From assembly GCA_034111325.1 (NCBI GenBank), contig JAWUXM010000049.1, positions 1 to 62,850 on the forward strand: a stretch of DNA of 62,850 nucleotides. The letters run 5' to 3'. Both the position numbers and the translations under genes were made by a program. Under the pieces are notes generated by a model. The model was given only the letters and a program-made list of their open reading frames with translations, was not told where the DNA came from and made no database searches. Shown here piece by piece: positions 42,391-51,953 of this stretch. Numbering within the stretch: position 1 is the stretch's first letter; each line of letters starts with the position of its first letter. Source of the stretch: JAWUXM01 sp034111325 (GTDB taxonomy: Bacteria > Pseudomonadota > Alphaproteobacteria > Rickettsiales > JABIRX01).

Positions 42391-44543
42391 CCAAAAACCA
42401 AGATCTTATTGCCCCTCATCAGCCAGAAGGCACAGTCTACACCTGCCCTATGCACTCCGAAATCGAGCAGATTGGCCCAGGGAGCTGCCCAAAATGTGGC
42501 ATGGCGTTAGAGCCAAAAGGCGGCGTTGTTGATGAGGACAAAAGCGAGCTAATTGATATGACAAAGCGGTTTTGGGTATGCGCTGCTCTTTCCATACCTG
42601 TGCTATTATTAGTAATGCTCGATCATTTGCCGAGCAAACCATTAGCCGCCTTTATTAGCTCGCACACTGCGCTATGGGTTGAGTTTATACTAAGTACGCC
42701 TGTTATGTTTTGGGGTGCTGCACCATTCTTTAAAAAAGCATGGGCATCGATTATTAACCGCCACCTCAATATGTTTACCCTAATTGCCCTTGGCACAGGG
42801 GTTGCTTATATTTACAGCATCATTGCCGCTTTTTTTCCTAATGTTTTCCCTGCTGAAATGCATATGGAAAACGGTATGGTTGACGTATATTTTGAAGCCG
42901 CTGCTATGATTGTTACGTTAGTTATCCTTGGGCAAGTTATGGAGCTTCGTGCCAGATCCCAAACTAACAGTGCTATTCGAGCTTTGCTTGATCTTCCTCC
43001 TAAAACTGCGCGCATAATTCGCGATGATGGTAGTGAGGAAGATATTGAGCTCAACCAAGTGCAACTCGGTGATAAATTACGCGTTCGCCCTGGTGAATCT
43101 ATTCCTGTTGACGGCATAATCATTGAAGGCTCAAGCACTATTGATGAATCAATGATTACTGGCGAATCCATGCCCGTCACCAAAAAATCTGGCGATAATG
43201 TTACAGGTGCAACGCTAAACCAAACTGGCGGTTTTGTGATGGAGGCTAAAAGAATTGGCTCTGAAACAGTGCTTTCACAGATAGTTCATATGGTGGCAGA
43301 AGCGCAACGCTCACGCGCACCAATTCAAAAAATGGCGGATATTGTCGCTGGTTATTTTGTGCCTATCGTCGTTTCAATCTCTGTTATTACCGCAATTATC
43401 TGGAGCGTTTTTGGCCCTGAGCCTGCGCTGTCCTTTGCGGTGATTAATGCTGTAGCGGTGTTAATTATAGCCTGCCCTTGCGCCGTTGGCTTAGCCACGC
43501 CAATGTCAATTATGATCGGTACTGGTCGTGGAGCGCAAGCAGGAATCCTTATCAAAAATGCCGAAAGTCTTGAATTAATAGAAAAGATCAATGTGTTAGT
43601 AATTGATAAAACTGGAACTCTAACTGAAGGCAAGCCGAAACTCGTCTCTATTATTGCCCAAAACGGTTACAAAGAAACGGAAATTTTACAACTTGCGGCA
43701 ACGTTAGAAAAAGGCAGTGAGCATCCGCTAGCAACAGCTATCGTCAAAGGTGCGGAAGCTAAAGGTCTCAAACTTACCACTGCTCAAAATTTTAAATCAT
43801 ATACAGGCAAAGGTGTTTCTGGCACTGTTAGCAGCAAGGAAGTTGCACTTGGTAATGATAAATTACTCGCCCATTTAAATGTTGAAGAAACAGATTTAGT
43901 TAAGCAGGCAGATGAGCTACGTAGCAAAGGCGAAACTGTAATGATGGTTGCCATTGATGGCAAGTTAGCAGGCCTAATCGGCGTTGCCGATCCTATCAAG
44001 CCAACCACAAAACAGGCGCTGCATGATTTGCGCAAAAGTGGTATTCGTATTGTTATGCTTACGGGCGACAATGAGAAAACTGCAAAAGCTGTTGCTGGTC
44101 AATTAGAAATCGACGAAATTGAAGCAGGCGTTCTACCAGGTCGCAAAAGTGAAATAGTCAAACACCTGCAAGCTGAAGGTTTTATCGTTGCTATGGCGGG
44201 TGATGGCGTCAATGATGCTCCCGCCCTAGCTCAGGCTGATGTCGGGATTGCTATGGGAACTGGTGCTGATATCGCTATGAAAAGTGCGAAAATAACTTTG
44301 ATAAAGGGTGATTTAACGGGCATTGTTAAAGCAAGAAAACTTAGCCAAGCCACTATGCGTAATATTCGTCAAAACCTGTTTTTTGCTTTTATCTATAATG
44401 CAATAGGCATACCAATTGCCGCTGGCATTTTATATCCTTTTTTTGGTATGTTGCTCAACCCAATAATTGCTAGCGCCGCTATGATATGCAGTTCATTATC
44501 GGTAATATTGAACGCTTCAAGATTGAAAAAAGTGAAGTTATGA
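42345..44543 (+). CDS. copA: Copper-translocating P1B-type ATPase with element-derived N-terminus
   Basis: A 732-residue Cu(I)/Ag(I) export ATPase. After about 15 element-encoded residues comes a heavy-metal-binding domain (CPMHSEIEQIGPGSCPKCGM, about 30-55) in place of an HMA domain. Eight membrane helices, the phosphatase motif TGES, the transport motif C377-P-C379, the phosphorylated D421 in DKTGT, HP at SEHPLA, and GDGVNDAPAL follow. All catalytic motifs are present. Its stop overlaps ackA as ATGA, so it leads the copA-ackA-xfp-MBL operon. No other ATG lies between the element and the metal domain except in the domain itself, so the fused start is likely used. Confidence 0.95.
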   Translation: MPTTNSTFKEEPWYNTKNQDLIAPHQPEGTVYTCPMHSEIEQIGPGSCPKCGMALEPKGGVVDEDKSELIDMTKRFWVCAALSIPVLLLVMLDHLPSKPLAAFISSHTALWVEFILSTPVMFWGAAPFFKKAWASIINRHLNMFTLIALGTGVAYIYSIIAAFFPNVFPAEMHMENGMVDVYFEAAAMIVTLVILGQVMELRARSQTNSAIRALLDLPPKTARIIRDDGSEEDIELNQVQLGDKLRVRPGESIPVDGIIIEGSSTIDESMITGESMPVTKKSGDNVTGATLNQTGGFVMEAKRIGSETVLSQIVHMVAEAQRSRAPIQKMADIVAGYFVPIVVSISVITAIIWSVFGPEPALSFAVINAVAVLIIACPCAVGLATPMSIMIGTGRGAQAGILIKNAESLELIEKINVLVIDKTGTLTEGKPKLVSIIAQNGYKETEILQLAATLEKGSEHPLATAIVKGAEAKGLKLTTAQNFKSYTGKGVSGTVSSKEVALGNDKLLAHLNVEETDLVKQADELRSKGETVMMVAIDGKLAGLIGVADPIKPTTKQALHDLRKSGIRIVMLTGDNEKTAKAVAGQLEIDEIEAGVLPGRKSEIVKHLQAEGFIVAMAGDGVNDAPALAQADVGIAMGTGADIAMKSAKITLIKGDLTGIVKARKLSQATMRNIRQNLFFAFIYNAIGIPIAAGILYPFFGMLLNPIIASAAMICSSLSVILNASRLKKVKL

Positions 44544-45643
44544 AAATATTAGTTATTAATGCTGGCAGCTCTTCTATTAAATTTTCAGTGTTTGATATCG
44601 AAAATAATTGCCAGATTTTTGAATCACAAACAGAGCAAATTTATAATCTTAAAGCAGCAATAGAAAATATATCCGATATTTTAAAATCTAATAATTTGGA
44701 TAAGTTTAATGCCATTGGTCACCGAGTAGTTCATGGCGGCAAGAACTTTTACAATCCACAACTCATCAATAATAAAACTATTACTGAGTTAAAAGCGCTC
44801 ATATCTTTGGCTCCATTACATCAATCATGTAATATTGAAGCCATGGAAATTTTAGCTGAGTTATATCCTAACGTACCACAAGTAGCTTGCTTTGATACCG
44901 CCTTCCATCAGACCATGGCAAGAGAGGAAAAAACTTTTGCTATACCACGTAATCTTACAGCAGAAGGAATAATACGCTATGGGTTTCACGGATTATCTTA
45001 CCAATATATTGCCTCAATATTACCGAAATACGCTGCTAAAAAGGCGGGTGGAAAAGTAATAGTGGCGCATCTTGGCAATGGCGCCAGCATGTGTGCTATG
45101 AGAGATTCAAAAAGTGTCGCCACCACGATGGGGTTTAGTCCGCTTGCAGGTCTTATGATGGGAACGCGTTGTGGTGATATCGACCCAGCTGTGGTTTTAT
45201 ATCTTATGCAGAAAAAAAACATGTCGGTTGAGGAAGTCACCAAACTTCTTTATGAGAAATCAGGATTGAAAGGTGTTTCAGAAATAGGCTCTGATATGAG
45301 AGCATTACTGGCAAGCGATTCTACTAAAGCGCTTGATGCTATTGCCTTGTTTTGTCATATAGCCGCCAAACACTTATGCAGTTTACTTCCTGCAATTGAT
45401 GGTTTGGATATATTGGTTTTTACCGCTGGAATTGGAGAAAATTGTGCAATAATAAGAAAAAATATCTGTGCTAAATTATCTTGGCTTGGAGTCGAAATTA
45501 ATGTTGATGCTAACAATGCTAATCAAGCGATTATCAGCACCAATAAAAGCAAAATAGCAGTTTATGTAATTCCTACTGATGAAGCAAAAATTATTGCTCA
45601 AAAAACCTATCAAAAATTAGAGGCAAAAAATGCAAAGAAATAA
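44540..45643 (+). CDS. ackA: Acetate kinase
   Basis: A 367-residue ASKHA-fold enzyme making ATP and acetate from acetyl phosphate. KILVINAGSSSIKFSVFD opens the protein; GHRVVHGG, FDTAFHQTM, RYGFHGLSYQYI, VAHLGNGASMCAM and FTAGIGENCAIIR follow in order. I chose ATG 44540, overlapping the copA stop by 4 bases; an in-frame start at 44486 lies inside copA. Its end overlaps the phosphoketolase-like gene by 14 bases, which would supply the acetyl phosphate. Confidence 0.96.
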   Translation: MKILVINAGSSSIKFSVFDIENNCQIFESQTEQIYNLKAAIENISDILKSNNLDKFNAIGHRVVHGGKNFYNPQLINNKTITELKALISLAPLHQSCNIEAMEILAELYPNVPQVACFDTAFHQTMAREEKTFAIPRNLTAEGIIRYGFHGLSYQYIASILPKYAAKKAGGKVIVAHLGNGASMCAMRDSKSVATTMGFSPLAGLMMGTRCGDIDPAVVLYLMQKKNMSVEEVTKLLYEKSGLKGVSEIGSDMRALLASDSTKALDAIALFCHIAAKHLCSLLPAIDGLDILVFTAGIGENCAIIRKNICAKLSWLGVEINVDANNANQAIISTNKSKIAVYVIPTDEAKIIAQKTYQKLEAKNAKK

Positions 45644-48020
45644 TCTCAAATCAGTTTGGAAAAAAGGTTACGGCGTCATCAAACATAATAAAAAAACACA
45701 AGCACGCATTGAAAAAATAATCTCTTATCTTTCCCAAAACCAAAATACCGACAATGATAATTTTTATGAATTACTGATTGCCGCTGATCGCTTAACTAAT
45801 GCTGCAATGTGGCTTACTGCACACCAAGCTTACGCCAAAAATATTTATCTTGATGGCAGAAAATTGAAAAGTGGTGACTTTAAGACAGATCCACAAGGAC
45901 ATCTCGGTGGCTCGCTAAATATGGTTCCAGCCTATATTGGCTATATGCTAGCAAATGCTTTAACAAATTTCACTAGAGGTTGGGTAATGGGGCAAGGACA
46001 TTGTGTTGCCGCAATAGACAGTGCCAATCTTCTTTTGAATAACATGAATAAATCGCATGCTGAGCGCTACAATATAAGTAACGAAGGATTAACACGTTTT
46101 GCTCGTGATTTCTATTCTTACAAATTAAATACTAAAGGAAAGCAAGATTCTCCACTTGGCAGCCATGTTAACCCCCATACGGCTGGAGGTCATATGGAAG
46201 GAGGCTATCTAGGATTTGCCTCATTGCAATATGCTCACATGCCTTTAGTCGGAGAAAAATTAGTGGCCTTTCTAAGTGATGGCGCTTTCGAAGAACAACG
46301 CGGTGCAGACTGGACTCCAAGATGGTGGCGAGCTGAAGATTCAGGAGTAATTGCACCCATTATGATCGCAAACGGCAGACGCATTGACCAAAGAACCACT
46401 ATGGATCAAGAAGGCGGGGTTAAATTTTTCGAAAAACATCTGAAGTTATATGGCTTTGATCCAATTGTTTTTGATGGTCGTGACCCTGCTGCTTTTGCTT
46501 GGTCAATAATTGAACAAGAAAGAAGGTTAGAAAAGGCCTCTTCTAATTTAAAATCAGTAAAGAATTATAAAATTGCTATTCCTTACGGAATTGCCGTGGC
46601 TCCTAAAGGCGCAGGATTTTATAATGCAGGAACAAACCACGCCCATAACTTACCATTAGTTGATAATCCAAGTCGCAATGATGTCGCTGCCAAACGCTTT
46701 AATATTCATGCGCAAAAATTATTTGTACCACTTGCTGATTTAATGCAGGCAATTAATAAGTTTCAAAATCATCAATATTCTGGTCGAGTTTTTGAACGCG
46801 ATAATCCAATTGCTAATCGTGACATTAACCTCAAAAGAATTCCTAAATTTATTTTTAAAAAAACTACCGAGAAAAATGTCAGCCCAATGGATGCCATTGA
46901 TGAAGGTTTTTTATCGATTGTAAAAGCTAACCCCCATTTACGACCACGAGTTGGCAATCCTGATGAAATGCTTTCAAATCGTATGAATGATACCTTAGAA
47001 GCGTTAGAGTTTAGAGTAGTAAATGCAGAAAAAGAAATTGAAGAATCTACTCTTGGTAATGTTATTACTGCCCTTAATGAAGAAGCAATTGCTGCCGCCG
47101 CTTTTGGCAACAAAGGTGGCATTAATTTAATTGTAACTTATGAAGCATTTGGCGCAAAAATGTTTGGCAGTGCTAGACAAGAAGTAACTTTCTCTAAGCA
47201 TAAAAAAGAGGTTGGCAAACCAGCAAAATGGTTGTCGGTGCCAATTGTTCTTACCTCTAACAGTTGGGAAAATAGTAAAAATGAACTATCTCACCAAGAT
47301 CCTTCAATGGCAGAATCAATGCTATCTGAAACTTCAGATGTTTCTCGCGTAATTTTTCCTGCAGATTTCAATAGCGCATTAGAAGCCATCAAACAGCTTT
47401 ATCAAACACAAGGGCAGATTTGGAGTATAGTGATTCCTAAAAGCGTGACTCCTTTATTTTTTGATCAAAGCAGCTCAGAAAAGCTATTACAAGATGGAGC
47501 AATAAGAGTGAAGCAAGCCGAATATGACGCTAAAAATGCCAAGATTGTTCTTATCGCTATCGGTGCCTATCAGTTGATTGAAATCATTAAAGCTTCGGCA
47601 CGACTTAAAGCAAAAAGCATTGCGCATATTACTTCCTACATTATAGAACCAGGCAAATTTCGCACGGCTAGAAACAATGGTGAACAGGCTCACCTTGCCA
47701 ATAAGAATATTCTTAATAATATTGTGCCGAGCAACATAAAAGACATTATTATAAGTAGCCATACCAGACCAGAAGTGATGCTTGGTACATTACAACCTCT
47801 TTGGCAAGATCGAAATGTAAAGGCTTTAGGTTTTATTAATTGCGGCGGAACATTGGGTGTGGATGATATGCTTTTTGTTAACAAAGCTAGCTGGGCTCAT
47901 ATATTGCAACAAGCAAAAACAATGCTTGCTCTTGATAAAAAACTGCTTACAAAAAAGGAACGCGACGCCTTAAAAGGAAAAATCTCGCCTGATGGCATTA
48001 TTACTAAATTAAGCAAATAG
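45630..48020 (+). CDS. Phosphoketolase-family (XFP-like) thiamine diphosphate enzyme
   Basis: A 796-residue protein of phosphoketolase length. QGHLGGSLNMVPAYIGYMLA and GWVMGQGHCVAAIDSANLLL correspond to the GHWG and GPGHG ThDP sites of classical enzymes; LGSHVNPHTAGGHMEGGYLG and LSDGAFEEQRGADWTPRWW match the SHxxPxTPGxxxEGGxLG and DGExETG regions, with clear divergence. It belongs to a divergent branch that some annotations label xylulose-5-phosphate 3-epimerase (from memory). Overlap with ackA supports a phosphoketolase route: sugar phosphate to acetyl phosphate to ATP. The exact substrate is uncertain. Confidence 0.82.
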   Translation: MQRNNLKSVWKKGYGVIKHNKKTQARIEKIISYLSQNQNTDNDNFYELLIAADRLTNAAMWLTAHQAYAKNIYLDGRKLKSGDFKTDPQGHLGGSLNMVPAYIGYMLANALTNFTRGWVMGQGHCVAAIDSANLLLNNMNKSHAERYNISNEGLTRFARDFYSYKLNTKGKQDSPLGSHVNPHTAGGHMEGGYLGFASLQYAHMPLVGEKLVAFLSDGAFEEQRGADWTPRWWRAEDSGVIAPIMIANGRRIDQRTTMDQEGGVKFFEKHLKLYGFDPIVFDGRDPAAFAWSIIEQERRLEKASSNLKSVKNYKIAIPYGIAVAPKGAGFYNAGTNHAHNLPLVDNPSRNDVAAKRFNIHAQKLFVPLADLMQAINKFQNHQYSGRVFERDNPIANRDINLKRIPKFIFKKTTEKNVSPMDAIDEGFLSIVKANPHLRPRVGNPDEMLSNRMNDTLEALEFRVVNAEKEIEESTLGNVITALNEEAIAAAAFGNKGGINLIVTYEAFGAKMFGSARQEVTFSKHKKEVGKPAKWLSVPIVLTSNSWENSKNELSHQDPSMAESMLSETSDVSRVIFPADFNSALEAIKQLYQTQGQIWSIVIPKSVTPLFFDQSSSEKLLQDGAIRVKQAEYDAKNAKIVLIAIGAYQLIEIIKASARLKAKSIAHITSYIIEPGKFRTARNNGEQAHLANKNILNNIVPSNIKDIIISSHTRPEVMLGTLQPLWQDRNVKALGFINCGGTLGVDDMLFVNKASWAHILQQAKTMLALDKKLLTKKERDALKGKISPDGIITKLSK

Positions 48021-48027
48021 GTATCAT

Positions 48028-49386
48028 ATGAAAATAACATTTTTAGGTGCAACGGAAACAGTCACAGGGTCAAAATATCTTGTAGAACATGAGGGTAAAA
48101 AAATCCTCATTGATTGCGGCTTGTTTCAGGGCTATAAGGAATTACGTTTGCGCAACTGGGCGAAGTTCCCAATTGACCCAGCAAGCATTGATGCTGTCAT
48201 ATTAACCCACGCTCATATTGACCATAGTGGCTATTTGCCCCTGCTTGTTAATAATGGTTTTGCAGGCAAAATATATTGCTCTTCTGCCACTTATGACCTC
48301 TGCTCAATACTCCTCCCAGATAGTGGCTATCTCCACGAAGAAGATGCTAGAAGAGCCAATAGATATAAATATACAAAACATCACCCAGCCTTACCACTTT
48401 ATACAAGAATAGATGCAATAAATTCTTTGGACTTATTCAAAATAGTGGATTTTGAAAAAAATATTGACCTTGGCGACGGGCTCTCTTTCACTTTACAAAA
48501 GTCAGGTCATATCCTTGGCTCAGCTTTCGTTATTTTATCTAATCAACATAAAACCATTACTTTCTCTGGTGATCTTGGTCGCCCTATTGACCCATTATTA
48601 AACCCACCAGTAACGCTCGAACAAACAGATTATTTATTAATTGAATCAACCTATGGCAATAGGTTACATGAGGAAACCGACCCACTTCTTAAAATCGGCA
48701 CAATAATTAGAGAAACAGCGGCTAATGGAGGCACAATAATAATTCCTGCTTTTGCAGTAGGACGCACGCAAACCATGCTTTATTATATTTACCAATTAAA
48801 GCAATCAGGAGAAATTCCCAACATACCAGTATTTCTTGATAGCCCAATGGCAATTAACGTTTCAAACCTGCTATGTAAATATCATGCAGATCTCAAATTA
48901 TCAGAAAATTTATGCGGAGATGTTTGTGATGTAGCAACCTATACTCGAACCGTTGAACAATCTAAAGCCATTAATTCCTCCACTATGCCTAAAATCATCA
49001 TTTCTGCCAGCGGCATGGCAACAGGTGGTAGAGTTTTACACCATTTAAAAAACTATATGGGTGATCGCCGCAACACAATTCTCTTTACTGGCTTTCAAGC
49101 AGGCGGAACCAGAGGAGATAGAATGCTCAAAGGTGAAGCAGAAATTAAAATCCATGGCTCTATGCGACCTTTAAAAGCACGAGTTGAGCTTCTCAGAAAC
49201 ACCTCTGCCCACGCTGATTATGAAGAAATATTAGCCTGGTTGAGTAATTTTAAACAAGCTCCCAAGAAAGTATTTATTACCCATGGCGAACCAGAAGCGG
49301 CAAAAGCTTTACAAGAAAAAATTGAGAAAAAATTTGGCTGGAATGTTACTATTCCGCAATATTTACAGAGTGAAGATTTACAATAA
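48028..49386 (+). CDS. Beta-CASP metallo-beta-lactamase hydrolase, predicted RNA nuclease (COG1236)
   Basis: A 452-residue protein. The MBL zinc motif is H61-A-H63-I-D65-H66 in LTHAHIDHSGYLPLL, with SGHILGSAFV and TFSGDLGR further on. The beta-CASP domain has ESTYGNRLH, PAFAVGRTQTMLYYI, SASGMATGGRVLHHL and a C-terminal HADYEEILAWL. This architecture is that of bacterial YSH1-like ribonucleases. It starts 7 bases after the phosphoketolase-like gene, a linkage I recall from other proteobacteria; the biological link is not known to me. Confidence 0.9.
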   Translation: MKITFLGATETVTGSKYLVEHEGKKILIDCGLFQGYKELRLRNWAKFPIDPASIDAVILTHAHIDHSGYLPLLVNNGFAGKIYCSSATYDLCSILLPDSGYLHEEDARRANRYKYTKHHPALPLYTRIDAINSLDLFKIVDFEKNIDLGDGLSFTLQKSGHILGSAFVILSNQHKTITFSGDLGRPIDPLLNPPVTLEQTDYLLIESTYGNRLHEETDPLLKIGTIIRETAANGGTIIIPAFAVGRTQTMLYYIYQLKQSGEIPNIPVFLDSPMAINVSNLLCKYHADLKLSENLCGDVCDVATYTRTVEQSKAINSSTMPKIIISASGMATGGRVLHHLKNYMGDRRNTILFTGFQAGGTRGDRMLKGEAEIKIHGSMRPLKARVELLRNTSAHADYEEILAWLSNFKQAPKKVFITHGEPEAAKALQEKIEKKFGWNVTIPQYLQSEDLQ

Positions 49387-49409
49387 AAGAATCAGCTCTT
49401 CATAAAAAA

Positions 49410-50126
49410 CTATGAAGCAGCTACTTTGCTTTTGCGTGATTTTCTGCGGCGTTTACCGATCCTTCTTTTACCAACAATCTCACGGTCAACCTCTAGGCGT
49501 TTTTGGATATACTCATCAAGATAGCTGCTGAGCTTTTCTAACTTATCACGGAAGAAATGATCCGCGCCTTTAATCACACGGTAATCAATATCAACATCTT
49601 TTTGCAATGATAATTTATGCGCAAGACTTGCTGTATCAGGCTCCACAGCAATTGAATCCGTCTCACCTTGGACAATTAATCCTGAAGCTGTACATGGCGA
49701 CAAGAATGAAAAATCGTACTTCCCAGCTGGTGGTGCAACTGCAATAAAGCCAATTGTTTCAGGACGGCGCATCATTAATTGCATAGCAATCCACGCACCA
49801 AATGAAAAACCTGAAACCCAAAAAATATTAGCGTTAGGATTTTGTGATTGCAGCCAATCCATAGCAGTTGTTGCATCAGCTAATTCACCTATACCGTCGT
49901 CAAACTCACCTTGCGACTTCCCTACTCCACGAAAATTAAAACGTAATACTGAAAAACCATTTCGCACGAATGACCTATATAATGAATAAGCAACTTTATT
50001 ATTCATTGTACCACCATGTACAGGGTGGGGATGCAAAACCAATGCAACTGGTGCATTTTTTACTTCACTGTGATGATAGCGTCCTTCTATTCGTCCCGCA
50101 GGGCCATTAAAGATTACTTCTGGCAT
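49410..50126 (-). CDS. Alpha/beta hydrolase
   Basis: A 238-residue cytoplasmic protein of the alpha/beta hydrolase fold. The oxyanion strand is VALVLHPHPVHGGTMNNKV, the nucleophile elbow GFSFGAW (serine), the acid lies in QGETDSI and the histidine in GADHFF. RFNFRGVGKSQG is typical of the COG2945-like group. The C-terminus is unusually basic (GKRRIGKRRRKSRKSK). Full length; substrate unknown. It is divergent from the isc cluster. Confidence 0.88.
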   Translation of the reverse strand: MPEVIFNGPAGRIEGRYHHSEVKNAPVALVLHPHPVHGGTMNNKVAYSLYRSFVRNGFSVLRFNFRGVGKSQGEFDDGIGELADATTAMDWLQSQNPNANIFWVSGFSFGAWIAMQLMMRRPETIGFIAVAPPAGKYDFSFLSPCTASGLIVQGETDSIAVEPDTASLAHKLSLQKDVDIDYRVIKGADHFFRDKLEKLSSYLDEYIQKRLEVDREIVGKRRIGKRRRKSRKSKVAAS

Positions 50127-50227
50127 ATAATTAATAATTGACTAGTTTATTGGGTTATTTATATATAACTTAGGACGCAACATATAGGAAGTGTACGTTG
50201 ACTGTCAATATATTATAAATTGCCGCT

Positions 50228-50653
50228 ATGATGCTCACAACTAAAGGTCGCTACGCTGTTATGGCAATTGTTGATCTTGTATATAACAATAAAAACAAAC
50301 CTGCGGCACTCGCCGAGATTGCGTCAAGGCAAGACATTGCCCTATCTTATTTAGAGTAAATTTTTGCAAAGTTAAAAAAATCTGGGCTGGTTAGATCAGT
50401 TCGTGGTCCAGGAGGGGTTTATCTATTAACCAATAAAGCAGAAAACGTTTCTACAATAGAAATCATCAATGCGGTAGACGAAAAAATTGAAATGACTCGA
50501 TGTAAAAATACCGTAACGTGCGTAAAGAATGGCGATATTAGGCATGGTAAATGCCCAATGCATAATTTATGGGCCGGTCTTAACCAACGTATCTCTTCTT
50601 ATTTTACGGAACTTTCCCTCGCTGATATTTGCGCCAATAATTTAAAAAAATAG
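50228..50653 (+). pseudogene. iscR: iscR with an in-frame stop codon
   Basis: The frame from ATG 50228 encodes an Rrf2-family regulator of about 140 residues: MLTTKGRYAVMAIVDLV, LAEIASRQDIALSYLE, then TAA at 50357-50359, then IFAKLKKSGLVRSVRGPGG and so on to TAG 50651-50653. The stop sits where the family has LEQIF, so a single C-to-T change of CAA explains it. The iron-sulfur ligands (TRCKNTVTC, then HGKCPMH) are all kept downstream, suggesting a recent event. IscR represses isc genes when clusters are plentiful. The last part ends 4 bases before iscS. A sequencing error or stop readthrough remains possible. Confidence 0.85.
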
Positions 50654-50657
50654 CATA

Positions 50658-51881
50658 ATGACAGACAAAATCAAAACGCCAATTTACCTCGATTATCAAT
50701 CAACTACTCCAACTGACCAGCGAGCGGTTGAAGCTATGTTGCCATATTTCACTGAACATTTTGGCAACCCTCATTCACGCACTCATTCCTTTGGCTGGGC
50801 TGCAGAAGAAGCTATCGATATTGCTCGTGAACAAGTTGCGCATTTAATCAATGCCAACCCTAAAGAAATCATCTTTACTTCTGGCGCAACTGAAGCAAAT
50901 AACTTAGCTATTAAAGGTGTTGCACGCTTTAACAAAGCTACAAAGAATCATATAATCACCGTTGTAACAGAACATAAATGCGTGCTTGATTCGTGTCGCA
51001 AGTTAGAATCTGAAGATTTTGACGTTACTTATCTTCCTGTTCAGCAAAATGGTTTGGTTGATTTAAAAATCTTGGAGGACGCAATTACCGATAAAACTGT
51101 TTTGATTTCAGTCATGACCGTCAATAATGAAATCGGCGTTATTCAACCAATTAAGGAAATCGGCGCAATTTGCCGCAAACATAGCGTTTATTTCCATACT
51201 GATGCAGCACAAGCTTTTGGCAAGATCCCACTTGATGTTGAGGAAATGAATATTGATTTAATGAGTATTTCTGCCCATAAAATCTATGGTCCAAAAGGTA
51301 TCGGCGCATTATATGTCCGCAGAAAACCACGTGTTCGTTTAGAACCAATGATTAACGGCGGCGGACAGGAACGTGGTATGCGTTCAGGCACATTAGCAAC
51401 TCCGCTTATTGTCGGGTTTGGGAAAGCTGCGGATATTGCCGCAAAAGAAATGACCCCAGAAAATGAGCGCTTACATAAATTAAACCATAAATTCTTGCAA
51501 ACCTTACGTGACAACATCCCGGAGATTTACCTAAATGGTGATGAAACTCAACGTATAGCTGGCAATTTAAACATTAGCTTTGCCTATATCGAAGGTGAGT
51601 CTTTAGTTATGGCAATTAAGGATTTAGCAGTTTCTTCTGGTTCCGCCTGCACATCTGCCTCCTTAGAACCATCATATGTTCTACGTGCAATTGGTGTTGA
51701 CGAAACTTTAGCACACACCTCAATTCGCTTCGGTATTGGGCGCTTCACGACCGAGGCGGAAATTGACTATGCTGCCAAAGCGGTTATTAGCGCAATCAAT
51801 AAATTACGTGAGTTAAGCCCTCTTTGGGAAATGGCACAGGAAGGGACTGATATAAAGTCAATTGAATGGACAGGACATTAG
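50658..51881 (+). CDS. iscS: Cysteine desulfurase IscS
   Basis: A 407-residue PLP enzyme giving sulfur from cysteine to IscU. PIYLDYQSTTPTDQRAVEAM at the start, the PLP lysine K208 in SAHKIYGPKGIGALYVRR and the sulfur-carrying C331 in SSGSACTSASLEPSYVLRA are present. The long flexible Cys loop marks it as group I (IscS). Full length and intact, in the order iscR-iscS-iscU-iscA-hscB-hscA-fdx. Confidence 0.97.
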   Translation: MTDKIKTPIYLDYQSTTPTDQRAVEAMLPYFTEHFGNPHSRTHSFGWAAEEAIDIAREQVAHLINANPKEIIFTSGATEANNLAIKGVARFNKATKNHIITVVTEHKCVLDSCRKLESEDFDVTYLPVQQNGLVDLKILEDAITDKTVLISVMTVNNEIGVIQPIKEIGAICRKHSVYFHTDAAQAFGKIPLDVEEMNIDLMSISAHKIYGPKGIGALYVRRKPRVRLEPMINGGGQERGMRSGTLATPLIVGFGKAADIAAKEMTPENERLHKLNHKFLQTLRDNIPEIYLNGDETQRIAGNLNISFAYIEGESLVMAIKDLAVSSGSACTSASLEPSYVLRAIGVDETLAHTSIRFGIGRFTTEAEIDYAAKAVISAINKLRELSPLWEMAQEGTDIKSIEWTGH

Positions 51882-51893
51882 AATTATTTTTTG

Positions 51894-51913
51894 GGGTGAT
51901 TTTGCACCCTTTT
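51894..51913 (+). terminator. Weak terminator or attenuator after iscS
   Basis: GGGTG (51894-51898) and CACCC (51905-51909) form a short stem followed by TTTT. It lies inside the isc cluster, so partial termination or RNA stability control is more likely than full stop. Confidence 0.35.
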
Positions 51914-51953
51914 AGCTAAAAACTTTTATTAACGATAAGAAAACACAAATATT

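Noticed and set aside
45630..48020. Transketolase or epimerase call for the ThDP enzyme
   Set aside because: Length, motif order and the overlap with acetate kinase fit the phosphoketolase family better.
50357..50359. Programmed recoding of the iscR stop (readthrough or selenocysteine)
   Set aside because: The codon is TAA, not TGA, and no recoding signal is seen; a point mutation is simpler.
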